Origin: Mugil cephalus
Lineage: Eukaryota > Chordata > Actinopteri > Mugiliformes > Mugilidae
NCBI RefSeq assembly: GCF_022458985.1
Contig: NC_061779.1
Coordinates: 20,629,001-20,693,000 of the forward strand
DNA: 64,000 nt
Reading direction: 5' to 3'
Shown: positions 1 to 14,601 of the stretch, piece by piece
Numbering within the stretch: position 1 is the first letter of the stretch
Layout: the number at the start of each line of letters is the position of its first letter
Position numbers and translations under genes: made by a program
Notes under the pieces: generated by a model
Seen by the model: only the letters and a program-made list of their open reading frames with translations
Databases searched by the model: none
Told to the model about the DNA's origin: nothing

Positions 1-1597
1 TACTTAAACTTATAAAACATGTTTTACGCTCAAACTTTGAAAGAGAATTCAGCTGGTTTAGCGTTGCACTCTATGACCTCGGTGTCGTTTCAAAAGAGAA
101 GATCAAGACGCGGAAAAAATGAATCTTCTTTTATTTTTTTATTACACATTTACAACATCCTTATAAAAACCCAGTGCCTGCATTACCCACAATGCAGTTC
201 AACTCCTCTTCAGGATATTGTCCACTAGTCAGAGGTGTGGTAACCTTATTTTTTATTTTTATTATTGCAAATTCTTTTGTGTACTACCTAAACTAATGCT
301 GCATCAAATATCAATATAAGGTTATTTATTCGATTTTCAACAGCTTTTCATTCTTATAGGCTTTGTACAGTTTATTTTTGGTTATACAGTAGGAATACCA
401 AACTTTGTGTCGATGTGTCAATTTCCTTGTTCTACACTGAACCCTAAATTATAATATAAACGTATTAATATACACGTTATTTCATGGCACAGTTCCTGTA
501 CAAAATGCAGTGCAAAGTGCTCTACATGTCCAATAAAGCAAATTAATTAATAAAGACAAAGCCAGATTCTGTTCTATGACAACAGACACTAGAAAAGTGA
601 CAAGGAATGAAGTGAGTTTCTGTTCGTCCTTTGACATAACATGTTTTGACAGCCACTATGTCTTCAAGCTGATGAGAAACACTGCAGCAAACAAGCCCTC
701 CAACCAAACCTCTGCTTTTGTCTGCTTGCGGTTGTGTTGCATAAATGAAATCGATGAGCTGGAAATATGACTCCTGACCTGGAAACGTGACACTCTACTG
801 TTGTTGTTGTTGTTACCGAACATGAGTCTGCGTGAACTAAAACCCATGCAGGAACACACCAGTTGTGTTGTAGGAGAACACGTCAGTGATGCAGTAAGTC
901 ACCTTCCCGTTCTTGTCATTTCCTCTTCTTTTATTTCAAATCTATTGCTCAAGTCCCACCACACCTGCACTTCTCGCCTGTTTGAGTGAATCATCATCCG
1001 GCGAGGAAGAATCTACGATATGTGTAATTAAATAAATATGTAATCCTCTATTAAGCAATTTGTTTATTTCCTAACCGGTGTAGGCAGACTCAGTTCTTAT
1101 CATAATATAAGTCTGGTAACACTCCATTTAGATTTTTATTATAGGGCGGGAATGTTTCAATCAGTACAGAGAAAAAAACCTCAGGACACGTTTAGATAGT
1201 AATACAACCAATCATAGGCTATCTGTTGTAAAGAAATTCAACTTTATGGCACTCAGTCGACACATTCAGCTGTCGCTGTTACTCCGAGATCCATCACAGC
1301 ATAAAGTCAACCCAAACTATTTCATTTAACACAGCCAATAAAAGAAGTGTGACACCTTTTGATCCGTCAGATTTCCATTCCTTCTCCGACTTCAGGTTTC
1401 TTCTTTGGGGCGTTCCCATTCCATAAATGAGTTGACTCCACTGCGATCAACAAATTAACTCTAACCTTCATAGGTTTGTGGGGCACAAATCAGTTTAACA
1501 TGATCTTCCAGAATCCAGAAAAAACAGCGAAAGGCAGAAAAGCAGTCAGAAGTTAAACACGAAATATTTTCGACACTTTTTTTAATAGCTGACACCC
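1..1597. other. intergenic, AT-rich, no gene seen
   Basis: I see no open frame with recognisable protein similarity and no convincing splice-bounded exon here. Two AATAAA hexamers on the plus strand (532-537 and 549-554) follow an AT-rich stretch. They could mark the 3' end of a plus-strand gene that begins outside the window, but no coding sequence supports this. The rest is single-copy-looking AT-rich DNA. Confidence 0.5.
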
Positions 1598-2040
1598 TCA
1601 CCTTTTGCAAACCGAGTCACACACGGACGCGCACACACACACAAAGACTTTATGCTGGTTCTGTTTCAGGCCAGAGGCACGAGGAGCTCTCAGTGGCTTC
1701 TCCTGGCCCCTTGAGTCAACAGGGGCAGGAGGTCGAAGGTCAGAAGTGATAGAATGAAGCCCAAAGAGAGGAAAGGAGGGCGGGAGTTTGAGGGCAGTGC
1801 AGGAGGAGAAGGAGGAGGAGGACGCTACACCGGTGGGGGAGGAGGAGGAACAAACAATGGGGGGTGGAAGGGGTGGAGGGGGGGATTTTGGCGGGAAAAC
1901 CCGAGACAGACCTGGAAAGTCACCTCTTGCAGACAGACGGTGAGTCAGAGTCTGCTCCAGCCTCAGCCCCAGCTGCGCAGCCTGAATCACACTCACATGC
2001 TCATACACAGGCAGAGCTCAGATGTAAAGGCATGCGCATG

Positions 2041-2074
2041 CACACACAAACACACACACACACACACACACCAC
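2041..2074. repeat. (CA)n microsatellite
   Basis: A nearly pure CA dinucleotide run, interrupted once by an extra A. It sits in a G-rich then CA-rich block (about 1750-2130) that produces spurious Gly-rich and Thr/His-rich reading frames in several frames. Confidence 0.95.
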
Positions 2075-5000
2075 ATATAACCCCCCGTCCACCCTCCCAC
2101 CCGCACCTTTGCAGCCTACACACCAAACAATAGCTGAACCCCTTGCAGTGCCCCCCCTCGTTGCACACACACTATAGAATGATGTCATGTTTCTTTGCCT
2201 TAGTGCTACATAGGCATGACTCAACGTTGTGTATGCGTGCTTGTGTGTAAAGTTGACTCATGAGGTCAAGGTCCACATTTCCAGCCTGATGTCACTAATC
2301 ACTGACTAATCTTCTCTCAACCATTTCAACAAAATAGGACAGAGGGCGGGGAGTGGGGGGGAATTGGAGGGAAAGTTTAAGTGTATGTGTGCTTTAATGT
2401 CACTGTGTGTGTTTGCCAGGGAATAAGATTGTTTGCACTGTCACAATGTGGGGGATTTAATGCCATAATCCTCATAATCTGAATCATTTTTAGGCATTCT
2501 TCATTTGTGGTTGCGTTAGATAAGCTTTAAAGACTCAGGCACGTAGTGATTAGGGGGTGTGTGCGAGTCCTCTTGAAAGTGACGAAACACGACCGTGCAT
2601 GTGTCTGCACAAAAACACAACTTTTGTCCCCCGCCATTCAGAGGCCTGCTGCACACAGGCCTACGTGCACATTACATCACTCTTTAAGTCTTTAATTAGA
2701 CACACACCCAATACCTGGGGTCCTGACTCAAAGAAACACGAGCATCTCTCCTCTCTGTCTCACACACAGAAACACTAATAACAGCTTTCGCCGCAGGTAT
2801 TTAAAAGTGGGCACACTCCTCCAATCACATGCACATTAGCCACTCTGGCAAATGCACGCGCTTTTAGGGTACGCACACTTCCTCCGAAATGAGCAGCGCA
2901 TAAACACATCGCCATCACCTTCACTTCAGTGAAATGATTAGAGCCTGGGGCCAAATTAAACATCCCCTGGACACCAGCCTGGGAAATGAACTCATAGCTA
3001 AACCCATGACATGGCCCAGTAGACATGAAAGCCCTCATAGAGCGGGCCGTTCTGCAAAAAGGGGCAGGAGCAGAGTGGCACCAGGCCTGCGCGGATGTGG
3101 CAGGAGGGCGTGAAGTCAGCGGGGTCTCTGCGAGCCCTGCCAGGCCGTGTGGCAGCCACGGACCGGCCTTGCGGTCCGATGCCAACGCAGGTGGACCGAG
3201 GACGCTCACAGACACGCACAGTGGCAGCAGACATGGAAAGACTGCATGCATATTTCACACTTGCGCATATAGTGTGTGCATTGCAGCAAGCAACGCACAA
3301 ATGGCACTTGGAATTAAGTATAAGTGAATGCACCATTTTTAAGTAGGGGAAGGCGAGGGCAGGGAAGTAAGCTTAATTAGGAGAACGTCCTGGGGGCTCC
3401 TGGAGAAGGAAAATCTGTGGTCTGGAAATGTCAGTATTTTCCAGGAAACGCTGGAGGATTTGGAACGTCTGGGCTACGTTGCTCAGTCCAGCACCACCTT
3501 TATGAAGATAAGCACAAATGGCTAACTGTCTTAAGAACCCAATATAGCTTTGTTATCATAGTGACAATTATAAAACGTGTGGTTAATGTTATGTTATGTC
3601 TCGTTGCATGCGGGAAATGAAGAGGCTAATGTTTTGTTGATATCCATGCACCTTGACCTCCTCCCGAGGTTGACTTATTTTATTATTTAAGTTGGAAGAC
3701 ATTCATCAGAGATAATAATTGTCAGATGTGTTTTTTATTGTTATTATTTTTTTTTTATGCTGTTTGACAGCCACTCTGCTACTGAGGTCATATCACATTA
3801 AAAAACAACAAAAATGACACCCAGAGAGCACTTCACAGTTTCCAGAGTAAAAGGAAACGAAAGTAGTGGGCATTGAGGAGAATAAGCAGGGCTACAGCTA
3901 TAAACACTGCTCACACACACCGTCCATGCATTGTGTTGTATGTTGGTCAACAGCAATATAAAACTGACTTGACTTATTGAATTGACTTAAGAGGCTCCTT
4001 GCAGCACTTTAAACCTAGCCAACTTCAGTACCTGCAGGTTCAGGTGTTAAGTTCTATGAAATGGCAGAGGTCACATCATATGAACATTTCTCACGTTTTC
4101 AAGCAGATCTCAGTTTCCCTAGAAACATGGTTAAGTGACATTTTTTAAACACTTGTCCACAGGTAAAATGCAGTCCAGGCTTATCTCTGTGGGTTATCAT
4201 TATGGGCCTCATGTCTCGTCAATCACTCGTAGAACACGCCCCGTGCATATACTTGTAGTGTTAAGCAATGGTTGCCTCAAGGCTACTTTTACTCTCAGCT
4301 TTTACTCGTTCTTTGCCTCTTTGCACCCATTCTCCTTTCTTGATGTCTTTCCAAGCCTGCTCGTTACCGCACACACGCATGCATGCACACACACGCTGCA
4401 GCTGGTTTATGTGCTGGCACATATAAATATGTAAATACTGGTTTATATGCGAGCCTCCCATGAGCACAGCTGTGACACTATATGAGGAAGCGTTTGACCT
4501 TTAGCTCGTTAACAGGAAAGCGCACATATCTGTGGAGCGGCAGCTCCTCCAGGAATTTGCATCTGGTAAACACACACATCATGCATGTATTAAATGTACG
4601 GTTGGTTTTGGACATTTCCATGGCAACAGTGCACGTGCTGGAGGTTTGGTGTGGGTATGCATTGTTTATTTGTTTGCCTTGTCTTAGGTGGGAACAATAG
4701 GCGGAAGGGGAGAGGGAAGAGCGAGCCAACCCCAAGAGTACCCCGACTCACCCCAGGTAACAGTTACAGCTCATCCTGTGACCTCTGAGGTCGTACTGAC
4801 ACACATTCATGCACCGGGCACGTACTGTAAGAAGTGATGACATGTGTGTGATTTTTTGAACACAATTATTCCTTGTGTGTGTGTGTCTGTGTGTAATAGA
4901 GAGAGAGAAACTGATTCTCTCCTCAGAGCAAAGAGGATATGGAGCTCTACTGCCCCCTCATGGTGTCAGAAATACTACGGACAGGATTTCTTCGGTTTCT

Positions 5001-8000
5001 TGAAACTCACAATAACTATGAGCCCAGATAGAAAATAAGTGTTGCTTGATCGTGGCATGAAGCGTGACAGTTGGATGCGAAACTACAGGAGCTGTTGAGC
5101 ATAAAACTTTAAGGGTTGTTCACTCAGATCCTCCAGCTGTGATTTGAAACATCTGAAGTTTTGGTTGCTGTAGTCCCAGAACTACAGTTTTCTCTAACTC
5201 AAGAGAAAACATCATCAGTTTTCATATGAAATGTTATTAATCCTGAACATGATTTAAAATGATGCCCTGAAATCAAGAATGGGCTCTCAGATCGATTGTT
5301 TTATAAAAGTGTTTCCTAAATGTCTTGATTCTTGAGATCAAACTTCACACTGAACCTCAAAAAGAAGGTAAAATAAGAGCGTACATTGCAAACTCTACCT
5401 TTGAAGGGACTTTTCCTTGACATAATGCATTACCTAGCCAGAAAAATACCCCAACTCCAGACGACATAGCCACACAACCTCAGTATTCTGCCCTCAAACA
5501 CACAACGACCCTTGTCTCTCTGCTTACCTTATAAGCGGCAGCTTCTGTCAAAACGTTCACTGTGGCAACACTGTCCCCTCACTTCTGACTGTATGTATGT
5601 ATAGTGCTTGGTGGTCTTTGTAATTGCACACACATGCCTGAATCTGACCGACACACACATACACGCTTGCCCTCACGTGTGCACACTTCAGGAAATGAAC
5701 CCCATTACCTTTACACTGAGCATGAAAAGTGCTACCAAAACGGTGTGGTCACCACTTTACACAGAGTGGCCTTTCAGCAGTGCCTTCCACACACAATCCA
5801 GGCCTACATGCACACACAGATACACAGGCGCATACATCCAAACAAAGAGGCAGCTCTATATTACAAGGGGTGTGGCTGACCAGAGGTGGGCTGCTACACA
5901 GAGGTAAGTCTGTGTGTGTGTGCATATATGTACTGCACTTGACTGAAAAAATACACACAGTATCACTAAGGGCTTAAATGCTATATATTAAAAAAAATGC
6001 GCTATCTGCACTCACCTGTCTTGGTTTTCAATGAAGACAAACGCATGAGGCAGATGTTATCGCTAGGATTTCTTTCTCTATATTCTTCTGCCAGATGACT
6101 AAGTAAGTATAAAATAATATGCTGAAACCGGATGAAGGTGATAACTCGTGGTTCAGACATGCTGCTCGCTGGTGGGAGACTGAAGTGTTTCATTTCAGAG
6201 GCTCCAACGGGCTAACACTGCCTCCTGCTGGCGAGCATGGTCAATGCCAAACTGTGTTTATCGCAGTCGGGTAAGAACATGGCAATAACCCTAAATTTGA
6301 ACCAAACGCATTTTGCAGCTAATTCTGATTGAGGAAGGGCTATTAAATGATATTTATCCATTATTTATTTCAGCAAACAGTAAAGGCTAACATTAAAAGA
6401 CTAAAATATGTGCCCACTCAGAGCACAAGAATGACTATTTTCTATTATTATTGTTATTGTTTTACATTTTATTTGTAAGTGCATTTCGAAACCTCAAGGT
6501 CACTTTACAATGAATTAAAATGTAGATGAAATACAAAATACAACAAAAAACATATGAGTTGATATTTTAAGACTGCATTTATGTCAGTAGAAAAGGAAAT
6601 TACAAGCTGTCTGTACCAGATGCACCCAGTGGTCTACAGATTCAGGTGTCATCCGGATGGTGTTAGATTACAGACGTGGATCACTGTTGACTAAGTTAAC
6701 AATAGTGAGAAAAACCAGAATGACTAAGAACAATCTGTGGTCAGTAACTGTTTACGCTTTCGTTGAAACCCTTTTGAACTTAATCACCTCTTTTCTAAGA
6801 AACAATGAGTGACTCCTCAAGTCGCGAAGTTTCCGAAACAAACAATGACTTGAAATCCAGCTCCAGCACGTTACTCACCCCGCTCTCAGCTCTCTGCTGA
6901 CACGTTTCATTCTGAAATAAGAAATCTGCTAAAGGAAGCAATGATTTATTGTTAAACATAGACTGGTTGGACATCATTAGCGTAATGAGACGTGACATGG
7001 TATTTCCAAAATAGACACAGTATAGTGTTTGCGGTTTTTAGACCGAAAACAGGCCTGACAGAGTCTGTGTTTAATCAAATACAGGAAACACCGATAAGCA
7101 GTGCCTCAAGATAGAAAGAGATTAAGTTCACCACTTACAGTTTACTGATTTTATCTCGGCATGGCCAATCAAAAACACACACCCAAGCGCAATCTCGTGC
7201 ACACACATGCACTTGTAGCCTGTGAGACTTTCTCGCAGGCCAGGAGGCCTGATAGTGGGTAGCAGGCCTGTATTTGATGGCAAACACAAAGTGACACAGA
7301 TGTCACCAAACACGGAGATTAAGCAGCGGTCGACAGGAAAGAGCCGACACCTGAAGGACAGAAAGGTGAAGGAGGGGTGGAACGCAACATGTGAGTGTGT
7401 TTTACAGAAGAGGCTTGAATTAAACAGGAATCCCACTGACACCGACAACACCTGCACTTTGTCAGATGATCACACGGACTTTAGTTGAACTTGCAGTGTG
7501 TCCATATTTGCAGGAGAAAAATAGACAAAATTAGAGAGGTTGCTTCCTCACCACTGAATAAATTAATTTAAACAGAGTGGTTCATGTAAATCGGGTGAGA
7601 TGTGGTTAAAAAGGGAAGACTGTGAATCTGTGGACAAGGAGCTTTCTGAATTCTGAATTTTAATCGTGCCATTAACCAGTCATGTTTGCCAGGGTCATCT
7701 CCCGCCCTGACAGCGAGCAAGCCATCTCCTTAGATTTGTCAGGAAAATACCTACAAAATGTTAGGTGGCAGTCATAGTATCACAACTCCAACTGTATTCT
7801 CTTTGCATTTGAATTTGCAAGTCAGATTATGAGCAATGACAAGTGCATGAAAGGAGGAAGTCTTGATATCCGTAGCTTTTATCCAGATATTTGCTGGCTA
7901 CACCGGAAGCGCCAAAACACTTGGTATTGCCCTCAAGGGCTAAATAATCAGATGGGTTACCAGGCTGAGACACACAAATAATAAAGGACATTTCCTAAAA

Positions 8001-8819
8001 TCAATGAGATACTCAAGAGAAGTGTGTAATGTTATCTTTATGGATGTTTTGCTTCAAGAAATCTAATATTAGCAAGATTAGTCTTGTATTTTTGGCTAAC
8101 TGAGTGGCATCCTCTGAGACTGAAAAACCAAGCCAGCCAACACCTAAAAACGGTAAACTGCAAAAGTGAGGCCTCCACAATGGGGCCTCAAATCTACCCA
8201 CCTCAGCTCCACTCATATGCCACCTCTTTGCCCATTTTTCAATTAGCTGGGAGCCAATTCAAAAATGTTGAGCTTCAAAAGCACTCTTCAGAAATCCTGG
8301 AGGTGACGTCATGGTTCATCCATCTTTCTATGCAGGTAGAGAAGAATTTCTTTCAGAATTAACACTGTGTTAATACTTGGCCCTTGTCTCTTACTTGCCC
8401 GAAACTGAGCGACCCCATTCAGACCAACTTCAGTCTTGGTTGGAGAAAATATCCTCCACTGGTGGCCAATCACTCGAGAGCCCCGGACAAAAATGCAGCT
8501 CGTCCTTTAAGGTGCAACAGTAGCCAATCAAATCCAACTATATTCAGGTTTATAACAGACCACGTCATGATGGGAAAGCAGTAGCCTCTCAGCCGAAGAA
8601 AAACAGGATATCTGAGGTATATGGATGTAGTGAAGGAGGACAATGGACAAGATGGGAGCAGATGATTAGCTGTTGCGACCCCTAAAGGAAAGAGCCAAAA
8701 GGAAAAGAACAGGGTAAACTACTGTACAGTGTCTGAGAATTATGTCAAATGTGTATTTATATTATAACTCAACCGTGCCTTTATGGGTAAAACTGGCACC
8801 TGAAACAAGACAAAAACAC
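2075..8819. other. intergenic, unique-looking DNA
   Basis: No supported gene. The block 2.8-3.3 kb is GC-richer and free of simple repeats. It has open frames of about 100 codons on both strands but no domain, no splice frame and no codon pattern I recognise. Short CA/GT-rich patches recur near 4.4, 4.9, 5.8 and 7.2 kb. Some segments, such as 7.68-7.80 kb, look like unique, non-repetitive sequence of the sort that can be conserved non-coding DNA, but conservation cannot be judged from one sequence. Confidence 0.45.
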
Positions 8820-8853
8820 CCTCCTCCTCCTCCTCCTCCTCCTCTTCCTCCTC
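8820..8853. repeat. (CTC)n trinucleotide repeat
   Basis: About eleven CTC units in a row with one CTT interruption. It is a simple polypyrimidine microsatellite with no coding context. Confidence 0.9.
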
Positions 8854-10370
8854 AGTGCAGCGCTCTGCAAAGTCAGGTTTGAAACCGGCCCCTGAAGGAC
8901 GTGATTTACCTGACTTTTGGGAACTGTGTTCTTTATTTTATTAGTCTGCATTTGAATATTTTTAGTCTGATTCTTTTAATTACTCTTGGAGTTAACCGTA
9001 TTTCCTGATTTCCCTGTTGAATTTGTAATGTGTTCATCAAGACACAGTTGGAAGTTTTTTTTAATCTGCTCCATGCACTTAAAGCTTTGTGCCTGGATGA
9101 CCTCATTTTATTTATAGTTTTGGTTTCAAATCCCTGTTATGTAAATATTAAAATATACAGCCACTCAGCCTTTGTTTTTAGGCGAGGTTGACCTCACAAA
9201 AATAACACACTAAAAAATGACACAATATGTTTTAGTGGCGGTCTGGAATAAATTGCGGCAATATGGTCAGTTCAGCTCTGGAGTCCACTAACACAATGCA
9301 CTCATTAAAATCTACAACACAAACATCAGCACAGCTTTCCAAAGCCACTCAGTGCTCTGTCAGTCATCTGTCATCCATTGTTGTGCTCTTAATCCCCACC
9401 ATTGACAGTGAGGTTCATTTCCACCATTGGGGACCCAGAATTAATCAGTGGGCTTAAATTAAATTAAAACACCCAGCAAATGGTTAATTAATTGACCTCG
9501 GCGGTCATTAAACAATTCACGGAATCAATAAGGGATCAATGGTCACCAGCGACCTTTCATGCTCGCAGCAGATGGGCTGTGGCCACTTAGATGAAACAGT
9601 AACTGGATGACAGTGCAGATGAACTGACCGTGCATTACTTCCCAGACAGATGGATATGTATAGCCTCCATCCCCTACCCCCGTCCTCCCCCTCACCACCA
9701 CCACCCTCCCCCTCATAGCAAAGGTTTTATTTTCTAACCCTGAGGATACAGTGGACTTAAGCCGAAGATTCTCCTGATCTAAGGCAAGTAAAAACTCACT
9801 GCTTCTTCTGAGTGTATGGTTGCAGCTCATTTCATGATCTAGTAATCGGCAAGAACATTTTACGTTTTTGTTCAGTTCAAAATGTTTGTCCAAAGCCACC
9901 TAGATTGCAATGACACAAAGACATAATTTAATGCCCATCCCCTAAAACTGCTCTCTGGCGACTTGTATGGCTTCTCACTGCTCCATGTGTGTCCAGACGG
10001 GTTAAATGCAGAGAACAGACTATTTATATGTGAATGTACTCGTTGCCTTCATCCATCACTGAAAATTACTCTTCACTTTGAACGATACTATTCCCTAGTG
10101 GCTGATTCTCATTCATATGTGTTAAGTCTTGAGTTCTTAATAGTTTTTTTTTAAAGAATATTTCCTAATATGCAGCCAGTACCACACGGTATCAGAAAAG
10201 TTTGTTTGTATACTTAACGTGATTTTTTTTCGGTAATGACAGGGCAGCTGCACCCAGTATGACATCGGCCTCTCTTTCTTTTCTTTACCTCTCATCTGAA
10301 CCACATTTTGCTTCTGACCCCTGTACAGCCAGACATTTTGAGGACAAAGGAACTCTGCTTTCTAGTACAT

Positions 10371-10430
10371 CCACCTCCCTCCTCCCTCCTCCTCCTCCTC
10401 CTTCTCGTTGTCGTCCTCCTCCTCCACCCC
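10371..10430. repeat. polypyrimidine (CCT)n-rich tract
   Basis: CCT/CTC-rich low-complexity tract of about 60 bases. It makes Pro-rich and Leu-rich spurious frames. Confidence 0.8.
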
Positions 10431-10917
10431 TTACTCAACTTCGACTCTGCTCATTTAAACTCCCCAGACTCCCCATCCCCCAGTCGCACACAACAACAAC
10501 AACACACACCGCCGCCCCACTAGAGTTTGTGCTGATTCTAAAAGGAAATGTGTATGAAGACTTTGGTCTTCGTACACCAGAAAAAAAAAAAATCAGCCTT
10601 CGCATAGAAGGCATTGGTTTTTGGGACTTTCACGTTTATCTGTGAAATCAGAGGTGAGAAATGACTGCGCGTGTTTCAGTTTTTCAGTTCTTCAGTTTTT
10701 TTTTTTTTTATGTTCCAAGTCAGGTTTTTATGACACTAAAGTCTGAAGTGTGAAAACTCATGGTGCTGTAGATACTCTGTAGAGACGCTTGATAAGATCA
10801 CTGTGAGCTATATTGTAACCTCAGACAATATCAAATTGGCAACATTTGTTTTAGTCATTACATTTTACAGGTGCTATAGGCGCCTGAAGCTCAGAGATGT
10901 AAAGAAGGCAAACGCAT

Positions 10918-10983
10918 GGTAGTAGTAGTAGTACTAGCAGTAGTAGTAGTGGTAGTAGTGGTAGTAGTGGTAGTAGTGGTAGT
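10918..10983. repeat. (GTA)n trinucleotide repeat
   Basis: About 22 GTA/GTG units, with the second half forming a higher-order pattern in which one GTG is followed by two GTA units. Confidence 0.9.
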
Positions 10984-11116
10984 CAAAACATCTTTACCAT
11001 GTTAAAGATAAGTTTGTCATTTTAAAATGTATGTATCTGATAAAAAGGGCCGAAACTGAACTTTGTGTTCATCATCTTAATATTTTCTTACCTCCCTGGC
11101 TAATCTGCAATATACT

Positions 11117-11164
11117 GTGTGTATGTATGTATGCATGTATGTATGTATGTATGTATATATATGT
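11117..11164. repeat. (GTAT)n tetranucleotide repeat
   Basis: GTAT units with one GCAT variant, grading into a short AT run. Confidence 0.9.
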
Positions 11165-13429
11165 AAATATTAGGTTAAATTATTATCCTAAACAGCTGGG
11201 CACTCCAGCCCTTAGCAAAAATGACTTAAATAGGAATAAATAGTTGGATCTATTATGGGACTTCATTTCTTGTAACAGTGGAGAAACATATAATTTACTT
11301 CAACATTGCGGTTCACTGATGTCTACGATTCAGAGGAACAAGATATTTTATGGCTTGTTCCACAGACGTAACTGTTGCAGACTTGTACGTGCATAGTGTC
11401 AACTGGAAGAAAATCACGAGACCATAAAACCAGAGAGGGGAGGGACAACTGTGCAAATTAAAAGCTAGTCCCGTTTGATTTTCTACATGTCACATATTTT
11501 GAACAGTCTTCGTTTGATGATGTAAGTTACATGACACTCTCCCTGTCTCTGCAAACTTGTTGTTTTCTCATGACATTTTATGACAGCACTAAAAATACTG
11601 AAGCTTACTGCAGCAGCACAAGGTAGCAGCTAGCGAAGCCTGGTATAAAAAAGTGGATGTATGTCACGTTAAAAGAGTTTATGAGAACGGCTTCCCGTTC
11701 ATCACTTAGGTTGTAACGTCATGGCAACTCCGTCCACCCCCACTCTGCGCAATACACAAACATAAACACACCCTCACCCTCCTCTCTCTGGCAGCACCGG
11801 CCAGCTGTCTCTCCTGCTGCTTTCAGCTGATGGAGCATGGGGGTACTGGGAGGATACGGAGGAGGAAGGGTGGGGGGTGGGTGGGTAACAGCTGAGCAGA
11901 TGCAGTAGCCCCTCTTGGGTTTGTTGGGGACCGGCTCTTTCCCAGCCACCCCGCAGCCGTGCAGCTGCTCAGGCACCAGCTGTCTTGATGATTGCATCAA
12001 ACAGACCAGGGACTTCCTCGCTGTGTGGAGGTTGGCTGAGCAAGGGCTGCAGGTGGAGTAGTGCGGTCTCGCTGTACGGACCAGCTGACACTGCCTGTAC
12101 ACCCCTCACCACCGCTCCAGACCAAAACTATCCCAGACAAAACATGTGCGGAAATGTACGATGTTACCCCTTTAACCTTTGACCGCTGGCTCGCACACAA
12201 CAATGGGGACAATGGTAAATGTGATGAGGCGCAAAATAGGTATTGATAAGGAGACCCGTACAGTTATTTATACACAAATTAGCATAAAACACCCAGAGTA
12301 AAGTCTTTACTGCATTTCAAATCAGATAATTAAACATCTTGTCCAATCAGGTGTTTACATGGGTTATGAATGGCATTGGCCACCGTGATTAAACAGCCGT
12401 GCTGCCATTTCTCTATTTGTGCAAAGTATTCAGCTGGTGTGCTTGTTGGGTTGTTTGTTTAAAAAAAAATCTAATGATTCAACAACCACTTTGTTTGTGT
12501 CTTCAAGCTAGATGTAGGCTCTGTGCTGGTTGTACAGCGTGGACACGTCATAGCTTTGGGCCCATGCCTACTGTGAGCTTACATGCGCCTCAGTAGAAAT
12601 GCTACTACACATCTTGGTATCTTGGTGACCACACAGACACACCACAAAAATTGTGAAAGTGGTGCAGAATGCACATCTCTCATTGGCCCAACAAACACGT
12701 AAAATCCCCCTCCCACTGTTTCTGCTTCTTACACTTCATCTACAGTACTTGGTCTCCATTATTTGAAGTACATAAAGAAACCCAGCCTTGTTCTCTAGCT
12801 GCTGAATAGCTTCCTAGCAGCATCATTTAACAATCCAAACACACCAGCACAAAACTGGAAATGCTTATAATGACATAAGCTACTTGCATAGACTAGACCT
12901 GGAATCTAGTTTGAAAAGCAGAAATTAAAGTTCACATATATTCCATTAACTTTAGCTGACACACACATAGGGCTTTTCAACCATCTGAGAACTGGTTTGG
13001 ACCTTGTTAACAAACACAGTTTGTGTTTTATGACCAGAAACAAGTTCATTCAGAACCTATGATATTGTTTCCCCTGCTTCTATTATCAATGTGGACATAT
13101 GGCAAAGTATCAAAGTATCAGCTGGACTTCAAATGTTCTACAATGACCTGGAGGACTGAGAGCCTTCACAGACATATTGCATGTAGAAACATTGGTTGAT
13201 GGGTATGTGTTTAAATGTGTGTTTAATATAAAATCCTCAAAAATTTGGACACAGTATCAAGCAGAATTTCTGGCCATGCTGACGTCAGGGGGAGACCCAG
13301 CTTTTGCTTTGGAACAGTCTACATTACTGTCATTGTTACATTCTTGCATGGATCATTGTGTATGTAACAGTTTCTTTTGCTTAGTGATAGTTTTATTTAT
13401 CCTATGCAATTTAACAGTTCCTGACACAA

Positions 13430-13650
13430 AACTACACCCTGGACCATTTTCTAGTCTATCACAGGACTAACACAGAGACAGACAACATTCACGCTCAAAC
13501 CTACAGCCAGTTTAGAATCACCAGTGAACCTAGTGAGCATGTTTTTGGACAGTGAGAGGAAGCTGGAGAACCAGGAGAGAACCCACACAGACAGATGGAC
13601 AGACACCCAGGACGGTCCCATTCGGCCGATGGATTTGAACCCTAGAACCT
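13430..13650. repeat. dispersed fish interspersed repeat
   Basis: The text resembles a very common fish repeat. It has the phrases for 'accat..ctagtc.atcacagg', then 'caaacctacagcc.gttta', then a 'ttttggac.gtgaggaagc' block and an 'acccacacagac' block, ending near a 'cc.atggatttgaacc' phrase. The match is from memory of the family pattern, not a search. The copy is strongly diverged and has no open frame. Confidence 0.55.
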
Positions 13651-14601
13651 TCACATTTGATCTCAAATAATGTGACTTATGATAAAATGTCTTGTGTGTG
13701 GATAAACTGTGAGAGGAAATCTGAGATTTACTGAGCATTGTTAAATATTCTCAGTTATTCGTTTGGGCAAATATTAAAGTTTGTCAAATTTTATCCCTAC
13801 TATAAACTACTATACTGAACATGAATGTGCCGATGTGCCACAAAGCCATAAGGGCTATCTTTACCAATGTAGACTTTCTGATTGCGGGTTATCTTGCTGT
13901 ACTTGGATTTGTTATATTAGGACATGAAAAGACTGAACATTGGATTAGAAGGAGTGACACGTTCCCCAGCTTGTTCGTGCCTATGGTCATTCGTACTTGA
14001 GTTTCATTTAATGAGTCCATTAGCACAGCTGGATAAACACACCTTAACTATCAAGAATAATAAATCAGGGCACAAAGGCATGATTCATATCTCACTGCTT
14101 GATTTACTTTAGCTATTGTTCACCTCACATGATTCTTAAAATTTCTGTACATAGACACACACATTTAACAGTTATACCTCTTTCTAATGGCTATTTGACC
14201 AGGTAATCTAATCTACTGCTATTCTTAATAATATCTTAATGGTGCTGATTCTGATGAACCTCAGAATCAGTCTTCTGAGGAAAAAGTCAATGTTTAATGG
14301 TCCTAATGTTTAATGTTTAATATGTTTCCCTGAAACTAAACTACTGTTGAACTGACGTTTAAGCATCGGAAAGAGAGACACTTTTACAGGTCTATTCAGA
14401 ATTGTTTATGACATTATGCTTGTGTGTGCAAGTACATGCATGAGACATCTGCAGTAGTGTTTAGTATAGATGATCTTTATTACAATTTGTGAGTTATATT
14501 AATAGTAATATGAGGACTAATTAGAATTTATCTACATTAATGCCTGAAATGACAAAAAACAAAAAAACAACAACTGTCATTTGATTAACTAAGTAATATA
14601 A

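Larger units (their letters stand above)
8854..13429. other. intergenic, with several microsatellites
   Basis: No supported gene. The region 8.9-9.6 kb is AT-rich and non-repetitive. A block at 11.7-12.2 kb is GC-richer with open frames on both strands of 60-127 codons that show no domain. Separate entries describe the simple repeats. Two adjacent short hairpins lie at 10550-10577 and 10596-10612. Confidence 0.45.

Noticed and set aside
1598-2224. Gly-rich and Thr/His-rich frames of 68-136 codons on both strands
   Set aside because: Produced by G-rich and CA-repeat low complexity; no domain, no splice context.
2775-3346. Overlapping frames of 83-158 codons in a GC-richer block on both strands
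   Set aside because: No recognisable domain, no consistent splice sites, and the competing frames on both strands are what GC-rich DNA gives by chance.
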